IMG/VR virus record: IMGVR_UViG_3300046306_000015
Coordinates: 1-28,226 of that record
Length of the DNA stretch: 28,226 nucleotides
Origin: a virus
Reading direction: 5' to 3' (one strand)
Part shown: positions 1 through 6,784 of the stretch, piece by piece
Layout: every line of letters begins with the position of its first letter
Position numbering within the stretch: position 1 is the stretch's first letter
Program-made: the position numbers and the translations under genes
The notes under the pieces: generated by a model
Database searches by the model: none
Told to the model about the DNA's origin: nothing
The model's input: only the letters and a program-made list of their open reading frames with translations

Positions 1-35
1 GTGTTAGGTGCCAGCAACGGCAAGAAAGGCAGCAA

Positions 36-70
36 GGGAATATGAGAAGCGGGAATATGGCGGGAATATG
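36..70 (+). repeat. Three GGGAATATG copies
   Basis: The 9-base word GGGAATATG occurs at 36-44, 51-59 and 62-70; the last two belong to an exact 11-base tandem unit (49-59 and 60-70). The spacing (15, then 11) is not uniform, so this is weak as an iteron array. It may be an operator, or a by-product of slippage in the coding sequence that overlaps it. Confidence 0.4.
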
Positions 71-196
71 GCGGGGAACACCTTGGAAAATATTTTGGCG
101 GAGGGCGAAATAAAGCTTGCGAGGTCCGGGAAAAAATGCCAATCTTTCGGCGTTGCAAGAAACGGCGAGGGAAAGCAATCCTGCCACACCCGCTGA
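68..196 (+). CDS. Possible 42-residue protein, unknown
   Basis: This is a short frame from ATG 68 to a TGA at 194-196; a GTG at 8, directly after an in-frame TAG, would lengthen it to 62 residues. It begins MAGNTLENILAEGE and ends in a Lys/Arg/Cys-rich tail. No family is recognised. Its ENILAEGE stretch is matched at both DNA and peptide level by ENISAGGE in the protein at 567-866, which gives slight support for it being coding. It ends 23 bases before the next likely start at 220. It could equally be non-coding leader DNA containing repeats. Confidence 0.28.
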   Translation: MAGNTLENILAEGEIKLARSGKKCQSFGVARNGEGKQSCHTR

Positions 197-219
197 AACA
201 ATCTTGCGGCAACAATACA

Positions 220-540
220 ATGAGTGATGCAAATACAATGTCCGCCGTAGCGCCAGACGTGATCTATGGTAAGGATCAATACGAGCGGGACGCGGCGAGG
301 ATCGCGGCTAGCTTGGGATGCGATAAGACGGAGACGATAAGCGGGGTGGATTACCTTGTGATCTATCTGTTTATTCTCGAAGAGCAAGGCGTTGCCGACC
401 CGGCAATGAAGGATCTGGCGATACAGATAGCGTGCGCCGCGAAAGCTAATAATTCCGCCCTGCGACAACACCTGTACCAGCGCAAGGAAGAGGCGAAAAC
501 GAGCAATAAGGCAAATAAGTATCTTAATAAGGGATTGTAA
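220..540 (+). CDS. Hypothetical protein, 106 residues
   Basis: I prefer ATG 220 to the upstream start at 136, because 220 follows an AACAATACA leader like those of other genes here and the upstream extension overlaps the preceding small frame. The product (MSDANTMSAVAPD...) is soluble. It has a predominantly helical middle (around residues 20-85) and a Lys-rich C-terminal tail (KTSNKANKYLNKGL). No signal peptide, membrane segment or recognised motif is seen. It lies 26 bases before the next gene, which follows in the same direction, so the two are likely co-transcribed. The function is not recognised; its position upstream of the late block suggests an accessory or early-to-middle gene. Confidence 0.55.
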   Translation: MSDANTMSAVAPDVIYGKDQYERDAARIAASLGCDKTETISGVDYLVIYLFILEEQGVADPAMKDLAIQIACAAKANNSALRQHLYQRKEEAKTSNKANKYLNKGL

Positions 541-566
541 AACTAACACCTAACAATTAAACAAAA

Positions 567-866
567 ATGAGCAACGTACGAGAAATGAGCCTGACGCTGG
601 AGGGCGATGTAATCTGGCTGACCATTGCCGGCACAATGTATGAGCTGGACGAGCTGGATGCGGTCGACCTATTGGCCCGCCTCAGGGCGATTCTGGAAAT
701 GCTAGCGACGGGGGAAAATATTTCGGCGGGAGGGGAAGAACCCTATCTGGCGGACCGGGATAATATTGATTTTCACATCGGTCCGCAAGGGGAAATAATG
801 AGCGATAATGAGACGCCGTCGATGTACCTAGAGCGGCTCGTCGCGCGGTACGTGGATAGAGGCTAG
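567..866 (+). CDS. Hypothetical acidic protein, 99 residues
   Basis: ATG 567 follows the leader AACAATTAAACAAAA, which has no Shine-Dalgarno sequence but is typical of this genome. The protein is acidic: residues about 5-25 look like a beta hairpin (SLTLEGDVIWLTIAGTMYEL), then a helix (ELDAVDLLARLRAILEML) and a Glu/Asp-rich C-terminal half. No family is recognised. It is the last gene before a gene-free stretch of about 480 bases. Its stop lies inside a tandem GGCTA repeat at 861-875. It carries a DNA repeat (713-734) shared with 85-105. Confidence 0.55.
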   Translation: MSNVREMSLTLEGDVIWLTIAGTMYELDELDAVDLLARLRAILEMLATGENISAGGEEPYLADRDNIDFHIGPQGEIMSDNETPSMYLERLVARYVDRG

Positions 867-894
867 GCTAGGCTAGCCCGTTCTGCCACGTTCT

Positions 895-906
895 GCCAAT
901 ATTGGC
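895..906. repeat. Perfect 12-base palindrome GCCAATATTGGC
   Basis: GCCAAT/ATTGGC is a perfect inverted repeat without a spacer, placed just after two GTTCTGCCA copies. It could be a binding site for a dimeric regulator. Confidence 0.4.
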
Positions 907-1002
907 GGGGCGTGGCTTTCTTGCGCCGTGGCATAGGCTAGGCGGGCTTGCAGGGCTTGGCCGGAATACGTTCCCCATTTCGCCCCTTGCCAGCCGCCTT
1001 GC

Positions 1003-1016
1003 TGCTCCTAGGAGCA
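1003..1016. repeat. Perfect 14-base palindrome TGCTCCTAGGAGCA
   Basis: TGCTCCT/AGGAGCA is self-complementary over 14 bases. The outer bases can extend the pairing with a bulge (GCTT...AAGC). There is no T-run, so it is not an intrinsic terminator. The CCTAGG core recurs near 1063-1070 in the same region. Confidence 0.4.
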
Positions 1017-1090
1017 AAGCACGTATAGCAGGCTTCCCATCCTTCCGCTTACGTATCGCTTGCCCTAGGTGTCCCGGCCCTCGCCAAGCT

Positions 1091-1164
1091 GCCGCTAACG
1101 TGCCGCTAACGTGCCGTGCCACGTTCCCCTAACGTAGGGTGTTGCTAACACTTCCCTAACACCT
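1091..1164. repeat. CTAAC-type repeat cluster
   Basis: CTAACGT occurs at 1095-1101, 1106-1112 and 1129-1135, the first two within an 11-base tandem unit (GCCGCTAACGT). CTAACAC follows at 1145-1151 and 1156-1162. A further CTAACACCT copy sits at 543-551, just upstream of the 567 gene. The spacing of 11 between the first two equals roughly one helix turn, which fits cooperative protein binding. Confidence 0.45.
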
Positions 1165-1213
1165 CCCTGTCCGCTGTGGCTCCGCAAAGGGGTACCCTTC
1201 CCTTTGGGTCGGA

Positions 1214-1242
1214 TTGTCCTAATTTATGTACCTGCTTACAAA
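1214..1242 (+). promoter_or_regulatory. Candidate promoter for late genes
   Basis: A -35-like TTGTCC (1214-1219), a 17-base spacer and a -10-like TACAAA (1237-1242) lie at the start of an AT-rich patch upstream of the first late genes. Each box matches the sigma-70 consensus at only four of six positions. If the host is Bacteroidota, a different consensus would apply. This is a guess from position and composition. Confidence 0.22.
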
Positions 1243-1344
1243 TTACACCAAATTGAATATCTAACAGAAATCCAACACCCACCAAAGGCTTAATTAAACA
1301 ACAATCCCCTTGCCAGCCGCCCCACTGTCCCACACAATCCCACC

Positions 1345-1479
1345 ATGCCAAACACCACCCCAAAACGCACGGTTGCAAAACCCAGTGCACGACGTGTTTT
1401 CACCCGTGCGGTTACCGTCAAAAACCCAACCCTCACGGCCAAACGGCTGTTTGACCTATGTCCGAAACCAGTCCTCTAA
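1345..1479 (+). CDS. Small basic protein, 44 residues
   Basis: A short frame opening MPNTTPKRTVAKPSARRVF and ending LCPKPVL, strongly basic (many Lys/Arg, almost no acidic residues) and rich in Thr/Pro. Its last 22 bases overlap the start of the small-terminase-like gene at 1458, an arrangement that would couple their translation. The leader (CACAATCCCACC) has no Shine-Dalgarno sequence, like its neighbours. The composition suggests nucleic-acid binding, but no family is recognised. It could also be a leader peptide controlling the next gene, or a chance frame. Confidence 0.42.
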   Translation: MPNTTPKRTVAKPSARRVFTRAVTVKNPTLTAKRLFDLCPKPVL

Positions 1480-2210
1480 CCGAAGTCCTCCAACGTGTCC
1501 ACGCTCCAAGCGCCGAGGAAGAACTCCGCGACACACAAACCGAGTTTGTCCCAATTCTCAAACAGGGGCAAAACGGGCGAATCGGTCGGGTAAAAGGGGT
1601 GCCAAAAGACCCAAACCGAATAAGAGCCAACTGGGAGTTCAACGAAGCCCGTGATGGTCCAGTCCATGACGCAATGCACGAAAATAAACAGTGCCTCCAC
1701 AACTCCCCACGGCCACCTGTCTTACTAAAAACCGAACAACCGGAGCACCGTTTTCTAGTCTTCCTCTACGCCCAGGGACTCTCAACCAAGGAAATCTTCC
1801 TCCAGCTAGGTGGCGCTTGGGACTCCAACACCAATCTCCCCGTTTCCGGCACCGGTGCACGCTACTCCTACGCCCACCTATGCTCCATCCGCCGCCAAGC
1901 TTGGTTCCAAACCAACCTTGTCAAATACATGGACGAATGTGGCAAGGACGCAATTCGGGCAAAATTCGAAATGGAGTTAAAGCCAAGCATTGAAAAGGTC
2001 ATTGCTATTAGGGATGATTTGAAGGCACCTTTGCAGTTGCAGTTACGCGCCGCGGAGTCGCTGATTGATAGGTTTCTTGGGAAACCGGTTCAACAAGTTG
2101 TGGCACTCCCACAGAGCAGTGTTGCAAAGTATGAGCAAGATGCGGCGTCACTAGCACGGGAGACCGAAGCTGTCGAAGCGGAGTTGAAGAATTTGAATGC
2201 GGCGTTTTAA
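1458..2210 (+). CDS. terS: Probable terminase small subunit
   Basis: This protein probably recognises phage DNA and hands it to the large terminase. A helix-turn-helix-like stretch lies at residues 97-120 (HRFLVFLYAQGLSTKEIFLQ). The C-terminal part is long and helical: residues 165-210 end in an AAESLIDRFLGKP motif of the kind seen near the C-terminus of phage small terminases and related HTH packaging proteins. A Gln/Glu/Ala-rich tail follows. The N-terminal ~85 residues are variable and probably disordered. At 250 residues it is somewhat longer than many small terminases. It is the first large gene of the late block, upstream of fibre, lysis and large-terminase genes. The call rests on the HTH plus the C-terminal motif and position, not on a firm family match. 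Confidence 0.62.
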   Translation: MSETSPLTEVLQRVHAPSAEEELRDTQTEFVPILKQGQNGRIGRVKGVPKDPNRIRANWEFNEARDGPVHDAMHENKQCLHNSPRPPVLLKTEQPEHRFLVFLYAQGLSTKEIFLQLGGAWDSNTNLPVSGTGARYSYAHLCSIRRQAWFQTNLVKYMDECGKDAIRAKFEMELKPSIEKVIAIRDDLKAPLQLQLRAAESLIDRFLGKPVQQVVALPQSSVAKYEQDAASLARETEAVEAELKNLNAAF

Positions 2211-2226
2211 AGTGTAGATTAACAAT

Positions 2227-3981
2227 ATGATCAAACAAGTTATAGAAAGAGGGAGTGCTCCGGTTAGTGGAGCAAGCGGGACGGCCGGGGTGCTTGGGCA
2301 GTTGTGTGTGGTTACCATTTCCGGGGTGATAACCACTTATGAGTGCGTGCGGGTGAGTCCTGTGCTTTGGGTGCTGCAAGGTGGTGGTAGGGCGGTGGAT
2401 ATTTCCAACACCCCGGCGGGGAGCATCGCTGCGACTAACGTGCAGGCGGCGATCAATGAGTTGGCGACGGATAAAGCGCCGCTTGCTTCGCCCTCGTTCA
2501 CGGGGTCGGTGAATTCCTTGGGTTCGATCACGGTTAACGGCGCGACCGCATATATTCGCACAATCGGCGACTTAGGCTCTATCACAACGACCGGCGAAAT
2601 CGCATACATCCGCACTTCTGGCGAGTTAGCCACCATCAGCACGACCGGCGAAAGTGCCAACATCTCCACCTACGGGGCAAATGCAAACATCATCACCAAC
2701 CAAGGCCAGTTCATAGGCGCGGGCACGGGTCTTACAGGCACGGCCGCTAGCCTAACCGCCGGATCATCCAACGGGTTGAAATCCGCCACCACGACGGTCT
2801 CGGTCTCCGCATCCACCGCGCCAACAACCGGGCAGGTGCTCACCGCCACCAGCAGCACGGCCGCAACTTGGCAGACTCCAAGCGGCAGCACCTACACCGC
2901 AGGCACGGGCCTAACTCTCACAGGCTCGGTGTTCTCAGTCACAGCTGGCACCTACGCTCAACTATCCGGCGGCAATACCTTCGCCGGGCCACAGGCATTT
3001 TCCAGCACGACACGCCCAACCAGCAGCGGCACCGGCGCACCAGCGGCAACCAGCATGATCACACTACAGGATGTAGATTCACAGTTGGCCTCCAGAATAC
3101 CAGATTCGCTCTACCTCCACGACAGGTTTGCCACCGGCGGGACGACGAACGGATCAATCGGAGAATTAGGGTGGACTCTGGGAGGCACGGGGGGCGGGTA
3201 TAACCGCGCCGGAGTTTATGGCTTGTTGGTCCCGGCCAGCACCATCAGTGCAGCGCTGAATTGTGCCACGCTTAGTTTTACCTCTGGAGATTACGCCGGA
3301 AGTCTCGGCATTTACTCCCGCTCCACGGCGCGCACGTTTGATCTGATTTCCCGTATTTCACAGTATCACGGGTGGGCGAGCGGGAAGCCGTCGTCGTGGT
3401 CTATGTATTTCGCGGCCGATGCTAGCGCAGGAGTCAACCCCAACAGGATCATACCAAATAACGCCGTCGGGATCGCCGCAATTGACACGGCAGACGCGAC
3501 TTGGGCGGCGCTTACCCCTTACGTCGTCGGGAATACCCTCGCCCCGACCACGCCTAACGGCTATAAATACATCTGCACCACGGCAGGGACCAGTGGGGCG
3601 AGTGCCCCGACATGGCCCACTACGTTTGCAGGGACAGTTGCAGACGGGACTGCCGTTTTCGTTAACGCAGGTCGTGATGGCTCGTCTAATTTCATCTTTT
3701 TTGTGACCGGCGCAGATGCTCTAACTAATATAACCGTAGCGGCAAGCAGTATCCCTATCCTGACAGCACACAGCGGTGCGACATGGTTCGATCTATCGAT
3801 CAAGGCAACCGCGACTGGCTACAATTTTTCCGTAAACGGGGAAACACCAGTTACCATAGCGGACACGACGACGCTACTTGGAACCCCAGGCTTCGCCGTC
3901 CGAAACGACACATCTCAAACGGCAGTCGGAATGCTCAGGCTTAGGCATTTTGGTTTTTTTGGTGCCGTCCGCAACTTCTGA
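2227..3981 (+). CDS. Tail fibre / receptor-binding protein
   Basis: A 584-residue fibre-like protein. Residues 60-95 carry the common fibre motif (AATNVQAAINELATDKAPLASPSFTG written in two parts: AATNVQAAINEL, then APLASPSFTG). Residues 97-160 hold short beta-type repeats (YIRTIGDLGSITTTGE, YIRTSGELATISTTGE, then two diverged copies). Residues 160-290 are Ser/Thr/Gly/Ala-rich shaft. From about 296 a LamG/jelly-roll-like head begins (DRFATGG...IGELGW) and appears to continue to the C-terminus. It is interrupted at about 424-480 by a Trp-rich module of the type WAALTPYVVGN...PNGYKYICTTAG...APTWPT. This module resembles small carbohydrate-binding repeats of other phage fibres. The role is host surface binding. 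Its place directly after the small terminase is unusual. Confidence 0.75.
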   Translation: MIKQVIERGSAPVSGASGTAGVLGQLCVVTISGVITTYECVRVSPVLWVLQGGGRAVDISNTPAGSIAATNVQAAINELATDKAPLASPSFTGSVNSLGSITVNGATAYIRTIGDLGSITTTGEIAYIRTSGELATISTTGESANISTYGANANIITNQGQFIGAGTGLTGTAASLTAGSSNGLKSATTTVSVSASTAPTTGQVLTATSSTAATWQTPSGSTYTAGTGLTLTGSVFSVTAGTYAQLSGGNTFAGPQAFSSTTRPTSSGTGAPAATSMITLQDVDSQLASRIPDSLYLHDRFATGGTTNGSIGELGWTLGGTGGGYNRAGVYGLLVPASTISAALNCATLSFTSGDYAGSLGIYSRSTARTFDLISRISQYHGWASGKPSSWSMYFAADASAGVNPNRIIPNNAVGIAAIDTADATWAALTPYVVGNTLAPTTPNGYKYICTTAGTSGASAPTWPTTFAGTVADGTAVFVNAGRDGSSNFIFFVTGADALTNITVAASSIPILTAHSGATWFDLSIKATATGYNFSVNGETPVTIADTTTLLGTPGFAVRNDTSQTAVGMLRLRHFGFFGAVRNF

Positions 3982-4014
3982 TAGTCCCCGCATCATTCAC
4001 CGAAATCTAATCCT

Positions 4015-4368
4015 GTGATCCTCCCTCACCTAACCGAATTTGAAGCCGACACCGCTTGGCTAACCTCGCTAATCCTCCGCATGGGGGAAGCCACCCACCA
4101 TCTCGCCACCGTCGCCACCGACGTTAACACCGAGTTCTGGCACGCGCTAACGACCGAGCGCCTGCTTGCCCTGCTCAATGCCGACGTTTCGCTGTCGCTG
4201 TCGATCCTCGCCGGAAATACCGCCATCGCCGGGCCAGTCAATGCCTCACTGGAATCTATCGGCCTCGCACGGTTCTGTCACCGCGCCCCCACCGAGCCGG
4301 GCCGCACGGACATTTCCTTCAACGGCACCGCGTTTTTCCTCGTTGAGCCAGAGCCAGAGCCAGAGTAA
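4015..4368 (+). CDS. Hypothetical protein, 117 residues, GTG start
   Basis: The only usable start after the upstream in-frame TAG (3982-3984) is GTG 4015, giving MILPHLTEFEADTAWLTSL. The product is helical in its first two thirds, with a Leu/Ala-rich middle (TERLLALLNADVSLSLSILAGN). It ends in an (EP) repeat, EPEPEPE, encoded by tandem GAGCCA units. There is no signal peptide. It sits between the tail fibre and the holin-like gene, three bases before the latter, so it may be a small structural protein or fibre helper. No family is recognised. Confidence 0.6.
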   Translation: MILPHLTEFEADTAWLTSLILRMGEATHHLATVATDVNTEFWHALTTERLLALLNADVSLSLSILAGNTAIAGPVNASLESIGLARFCHRAPTEPGRTDISFNGTAFFLVEPEPEPE

Positions 4369-4371
4369 TCC

Positions 4372-4704
4372 ATGACAGATTCCACTATCACCCTCGTCGT
4401 CACGAACCTCGTCCTCGTCGCCGGGGGCCTTACCAAAGTAATCGTGGACGAGCTACGCCGTCGCAACGACCGGCTCGACCGCGCCCAAGACCGGCTCGAC
4501 CGTGAGCAACTGGCCCAGCTCACGAGCGCCCAACTGGAGTCCATCCGCCTCGCTGGAGACCGTCGCGTCAAAACCGTAGTCGAGGAAGTCGTCAAAACCC
4601 GCCAAGTCGCGATCAAAGCCTTCAAGGAGGCGAACGGGGTGAACCAGAAAATCGAATCCCTCGGCCTCAAACTCACCGAAAACAATCCACCCCCGACCCT
4701 ATGA
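4372..4704 (+). CDS. Holin-like small membrane protein
   Basis: A 110-residue protein with a single N-terminal hydrophobic stretch (residues about 5-24, TITLVVTNLVLVAGGLTKVI). A charged coiled coil follows, including an exact heptad duplication DRLDRAQ/DRLDREQ that is visible in the DNA as two 14-base GACCGGCTCGACCG copies at 4468-4481 and 4489-4502. The C-terminus is Pro-rich. It overlaps the endolysin gene by ATGA. A one-TM protein with a coiled coil immediately before an endolysin is the usual setting for a holin or a spanin-like lysis protein. The assignment rests on position and topology; no family signature is seen. Confidence 0.5.
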   Translation: MTDSTITLVVTNLVLVAGGLTKVIVDELRRRNDRLDRAQDRLDREQLAQLTSAQLESIRLAGDRRVKTVVEEVVKTRQVAIKAFKEANGVNQKIESLGLKLTENNPPPTL

Positions 4705-5135
4705 AAACCCACACCTTCGCCGAATGGTTCGACTCTCTTGGAGTTAAAAACTTCTCCGCCACAGAGTTCACCGAATATTTCCAAGTCCACCGCCGGGGAG
4801 TCACGAACTCCCAACCACCCCAAGAGATGTGGGCAAACATCATCCCGACTCTCCAGATCGTCGATGAGCTACGCACCTATTTAGGTAAGCCAATCGTCCT
4901 CTTGTCCAGCTACCGCTCGCCCGCCTACAACCGCGCAATCGGTGATGCTGCTCCCAAAAGTTACCACATGCAATTCCGCGCACTGGACATCGCCGTAGCG
5001 GGTAAATCGCCACGCCAGGTGTTCGACCTGCTCCACCAATGGCGCGATCAGGGTAAATTCAAAGGCGGTCTCGGTCTCTATAACTCATTCGTCCACATCG
5101 ACACTCGGGGCAGTAATGCTACCTGGGGTGTGTGA
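4701..5135 (+). CDS. Endolysin, M15-type peptidase
   Basis: A 144-residue single-domain peptidase of the Peptidase_M15_3 type (D-Ala-D-Ala carboxypeptidase/L-Ala-D-Glu peptidase fold), expected to cut peptidoglycan cross-links at the end of infection. Visible family features are the N-terminal FSATEF...PP...W block (residues 18-45), the core LLSSYRSPAYNRAIG (67-81), and zinc ligands in SYHMQFRALD (H89, D96) and FVHIDTRG (H132). The conserved Gly of SxHxxGxAxD is replaced by Phe92. There is no signal peptide, so release depends on a holin. It starts within the stop of the holin-like gene (ATGA), indicating translational coupling. Confidence 0.85.
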   Translation: MKTHTFAEWFDSLGVKNFSATEFTEYFQVHRRGVTNSQPPQEMWANIIPTLQIVDELRTYLGKPIVLLSSYRSPAYNRAIGDAAPKSYHMQFRALDIAVAGKSPRQVFDLLHQWRDQGKFKGGLGLYNSFVHIDTRGSNATWGV

Positions 5136-5177
5136 AAGCCCGCTTCCGCCAACCCAATCCTAGCCAAGTCAGAGCCA

Positions 5178-6722
5178 ATGATTACCAATGACCAAGAACC
5201 AGAACCAGAAGATGACATATTCTTGCTGCGTCGTAGGTTGGAGCTGAAGAAGAAACAGTTAGCAATGGCGAAAGCCTTTGGTTTGATGTTCTACAAGCCG
5301 CATAGTAAGCAGGCTTTATTCCATCAAGCCGCACTGTTTCGCTTCCGCTTGGGTAGGTGCGGGAACCGCTTCGGTAAGAGTGATATGGGAGTTTCGGAAG
5401 ACTTGGCATTTGCGCTGGGTGAGCGGGTCTGGCTGTCCAAAGATGATCCTATGCGGTATTTGGGTATACCCAAACATGCCACCAAAGGACTTGTAGTATG
5501 TGCCGACGATGATAAGGTGGATGAGATTTTCACTGGGAATGGCAGTAAGGGACATGTTGGTAAGATTTGGAAGAAGATACCAAAAGACCTGATTGTTGGT
5601 CAGAAGCGGGGGAGTTCGGGGACGATTATTAACCTACGAATTAAGGGCTTGTATGGTGAGAGTGTGATTGACTTCGACACCCGGTCGGCTTTCAAGAATA
5701 ACCCTATGGGTAGTGAGTCGTCCGACTATGATTGGTGCCATGTGGATGAACCTATTGAGGAAGCACACTGGAAGGCGATATTGCGGGGGTTAACGGATCG
5801 GGGCGGTAAAGCTTGGTTCACCTGCACGCTAATCGAGCAACCCTGGATTAATGATATGTTCTTTGGTGGTCCCGACGACAGCTCCAAAGAAATGACTGAG
5901 ACGATTACGGAATCCGGTCGGAAGGTTAAGTGGTCCATAACTGGGTCTATCTACGACAACCCATACCTATCGGCCGATGATATCGAGGACTTCCTGAACG
6001 CGTTGACCGACGATGAGAAACAGTGCCGAATTCATGGGATACCACTACACCTTTCGGGTGTAATCTACAAAGAGTTCGAGCGGCATAGACATGTGCTGTC
6101 CGAACTGCCTCCCGGTTGGCTCGCGTTCAATGACCCGCCGAGGGATTATACCATTCACTTCGCGATCGACCCGCATCCGCGAACTCCGCACGCAGTGTTG
6201 TTCATCGCGGTGAGTCCACACGGCCGAGCCTACGTGTATGATGAGATCTTCCACTCCTGCACCACTGACGAGCTGGCTAAGTTGATCTTAACCAAGATTG
6301 CCGGTCGACATGTGTGGACAAAAATCATGGACCCCATGGCTTGGATTGAAGACCAACGGACGAGGTCTATGATGGCGGATGACTTTGCAAAGTTTGGTCT
6401 GTTCGGTTTAGAGAAAGCACCAAAGGATTTGGTGCGGGGGATACCGGAAGTCAAACGCTTAATGAAACTCTCGGACTTCCTGTATGTAAGTCCTATGTGT
6501 CGCACCTTCCTGTGGGAGTTAGGACGCTACGCTTGGGACGACCGACAAGGGACGCCGACAAATAAGCCCCGAGACAAGGACGATCACATGATGGAGTGCC
6601 TGTATAGGCTGTGTCTCCGCGGACTAGACTATTATGATGCTGATAAAATGACCTCACCTGTGGAGGAAATGTCCATCTCCGGTGATATGGACGATGACCA
6701 ATTCGGTTCACTCACTCTTTGA
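5178..6722 (+). CDS. terL: Terminase large subunit
   Basis: ATPase and nuclease motor that packages DNA into the prohead. A Walker A-like loop GRCGNRFGKS is at residues 59-68, placed early as is usual. The Walker B stretch is SDYDWCHVDEP (182-192) with D190/E191. A motif III-like WFTCTL follows. The nuclease half opens with HFAIDPHPRTPHAVLFIAV (catalytic Asp in AIDP) and ends with the DKDDHMMECLYRL segment that supplies the last metal-binding acid. The length of 514 residues is normal for TerL. An acidic N-terminal tail (PEPEDD) precedes the ATPase. It lies directly before the portal module. The small subunit is about 3 kb upstream rather than adjacent. Confidence 0.9.
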   Translation: MITNDQEPEPEDDIFLLRRRLELKKKQLAMAKAFGLMFYKPHSKQALFHQAALFRFRLGRCGNRFGKSDMGVSEDLAFALGERVWLSKDDPMRYLGIPKHATKGLVVCADDDKVDEIFTGNGSKGHVGKIWKKIPKDLIVGQKRGSSGTIINLRIKGLYGESVIDFDTRSAFKNNPMGSESSDYDWCHVDEPIEEAHWKAILRGLTDRGGKAWFTCTLIEQPWINDMFFGGPDDSSKEMTETITESGRKVKWSITGSIYDNPYLSADDIEDFLNALTDDEKQCRIHGIPLHLSGVIYKEFERHRHVLSELPPGWLAFNDPPRDYTIHFAIDPHPRTPHAVLFIAVSPHGRAYVYDEIFHSCTTDELAKLILTKIAGRHVWTKIMDPMAWIEDQRTRSMMADDFAKFGLFGLEKAPKDLVRGIPEVKRLMKLSDFLYVSPMCRTFLWELGRYAWDDRQGTPTNKPRDKDDHMMECLYRLCLRGLDYYDADKMTSPVEEMSISGDMDDDQFGSLTL

Positions 6723-6784
6723 TAATTATCCAACAAACATCTTGCCACCCACCAACCACCAACCTAAAGTTCCCTTAACAACTC

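Larger units (their letters stand above)
867..1344. other. Gene-free, repeat-rich region
   Basis: About 480 bases without a convincing gene. It starts with three GGCTA units and two copies of GTTCTGCCA. Next come the 12-base palindrome 895-906 and the 14-base palindrome 1003-1016, then CTAAC-type repeats at 1095-1162. The last ~100 bases (about 1214-1310) are distinctly AT-rich against a GC-rich first part. The frames open here on either strand have low-complexity Arg/Pro/Ala products and look spurious. The layout (repeats, palindromes, then an AT-rich patch before the late genes) suits a control region, or possibly a replication or packaging site. Confidence 0.5.

Noticed and set aside
3-113. 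Frame open to the left edge, ending at 113
   Set aside because: The product is Gln/Arg/Trp-rich and unlike a real C-terminus; overlaps the repeats at 36-70 and the better frame at 68-196.
868-1132. Open frames on both strands in the gene-free stretch (84 residues on -, 76 residues on +)
   Set aside because: Low-complexity Arg/Pro/Ala/Gly products in GC-rich repeat DNA, mutually overlapping, no family likeness, poor starts.
867-1344. Search for a tRNA or other structured RNA
   Set aside because: No cloverleaf or T-arm-like GTTC pattern with matching acceptor stem could be assembled by eye.
4278-4823. 181-residue frame on the - strand
   Set aside because: Opposite to the holin-like and endolysin genes; Ser/Arg-rich shadow of the coiled-coil coding strand.
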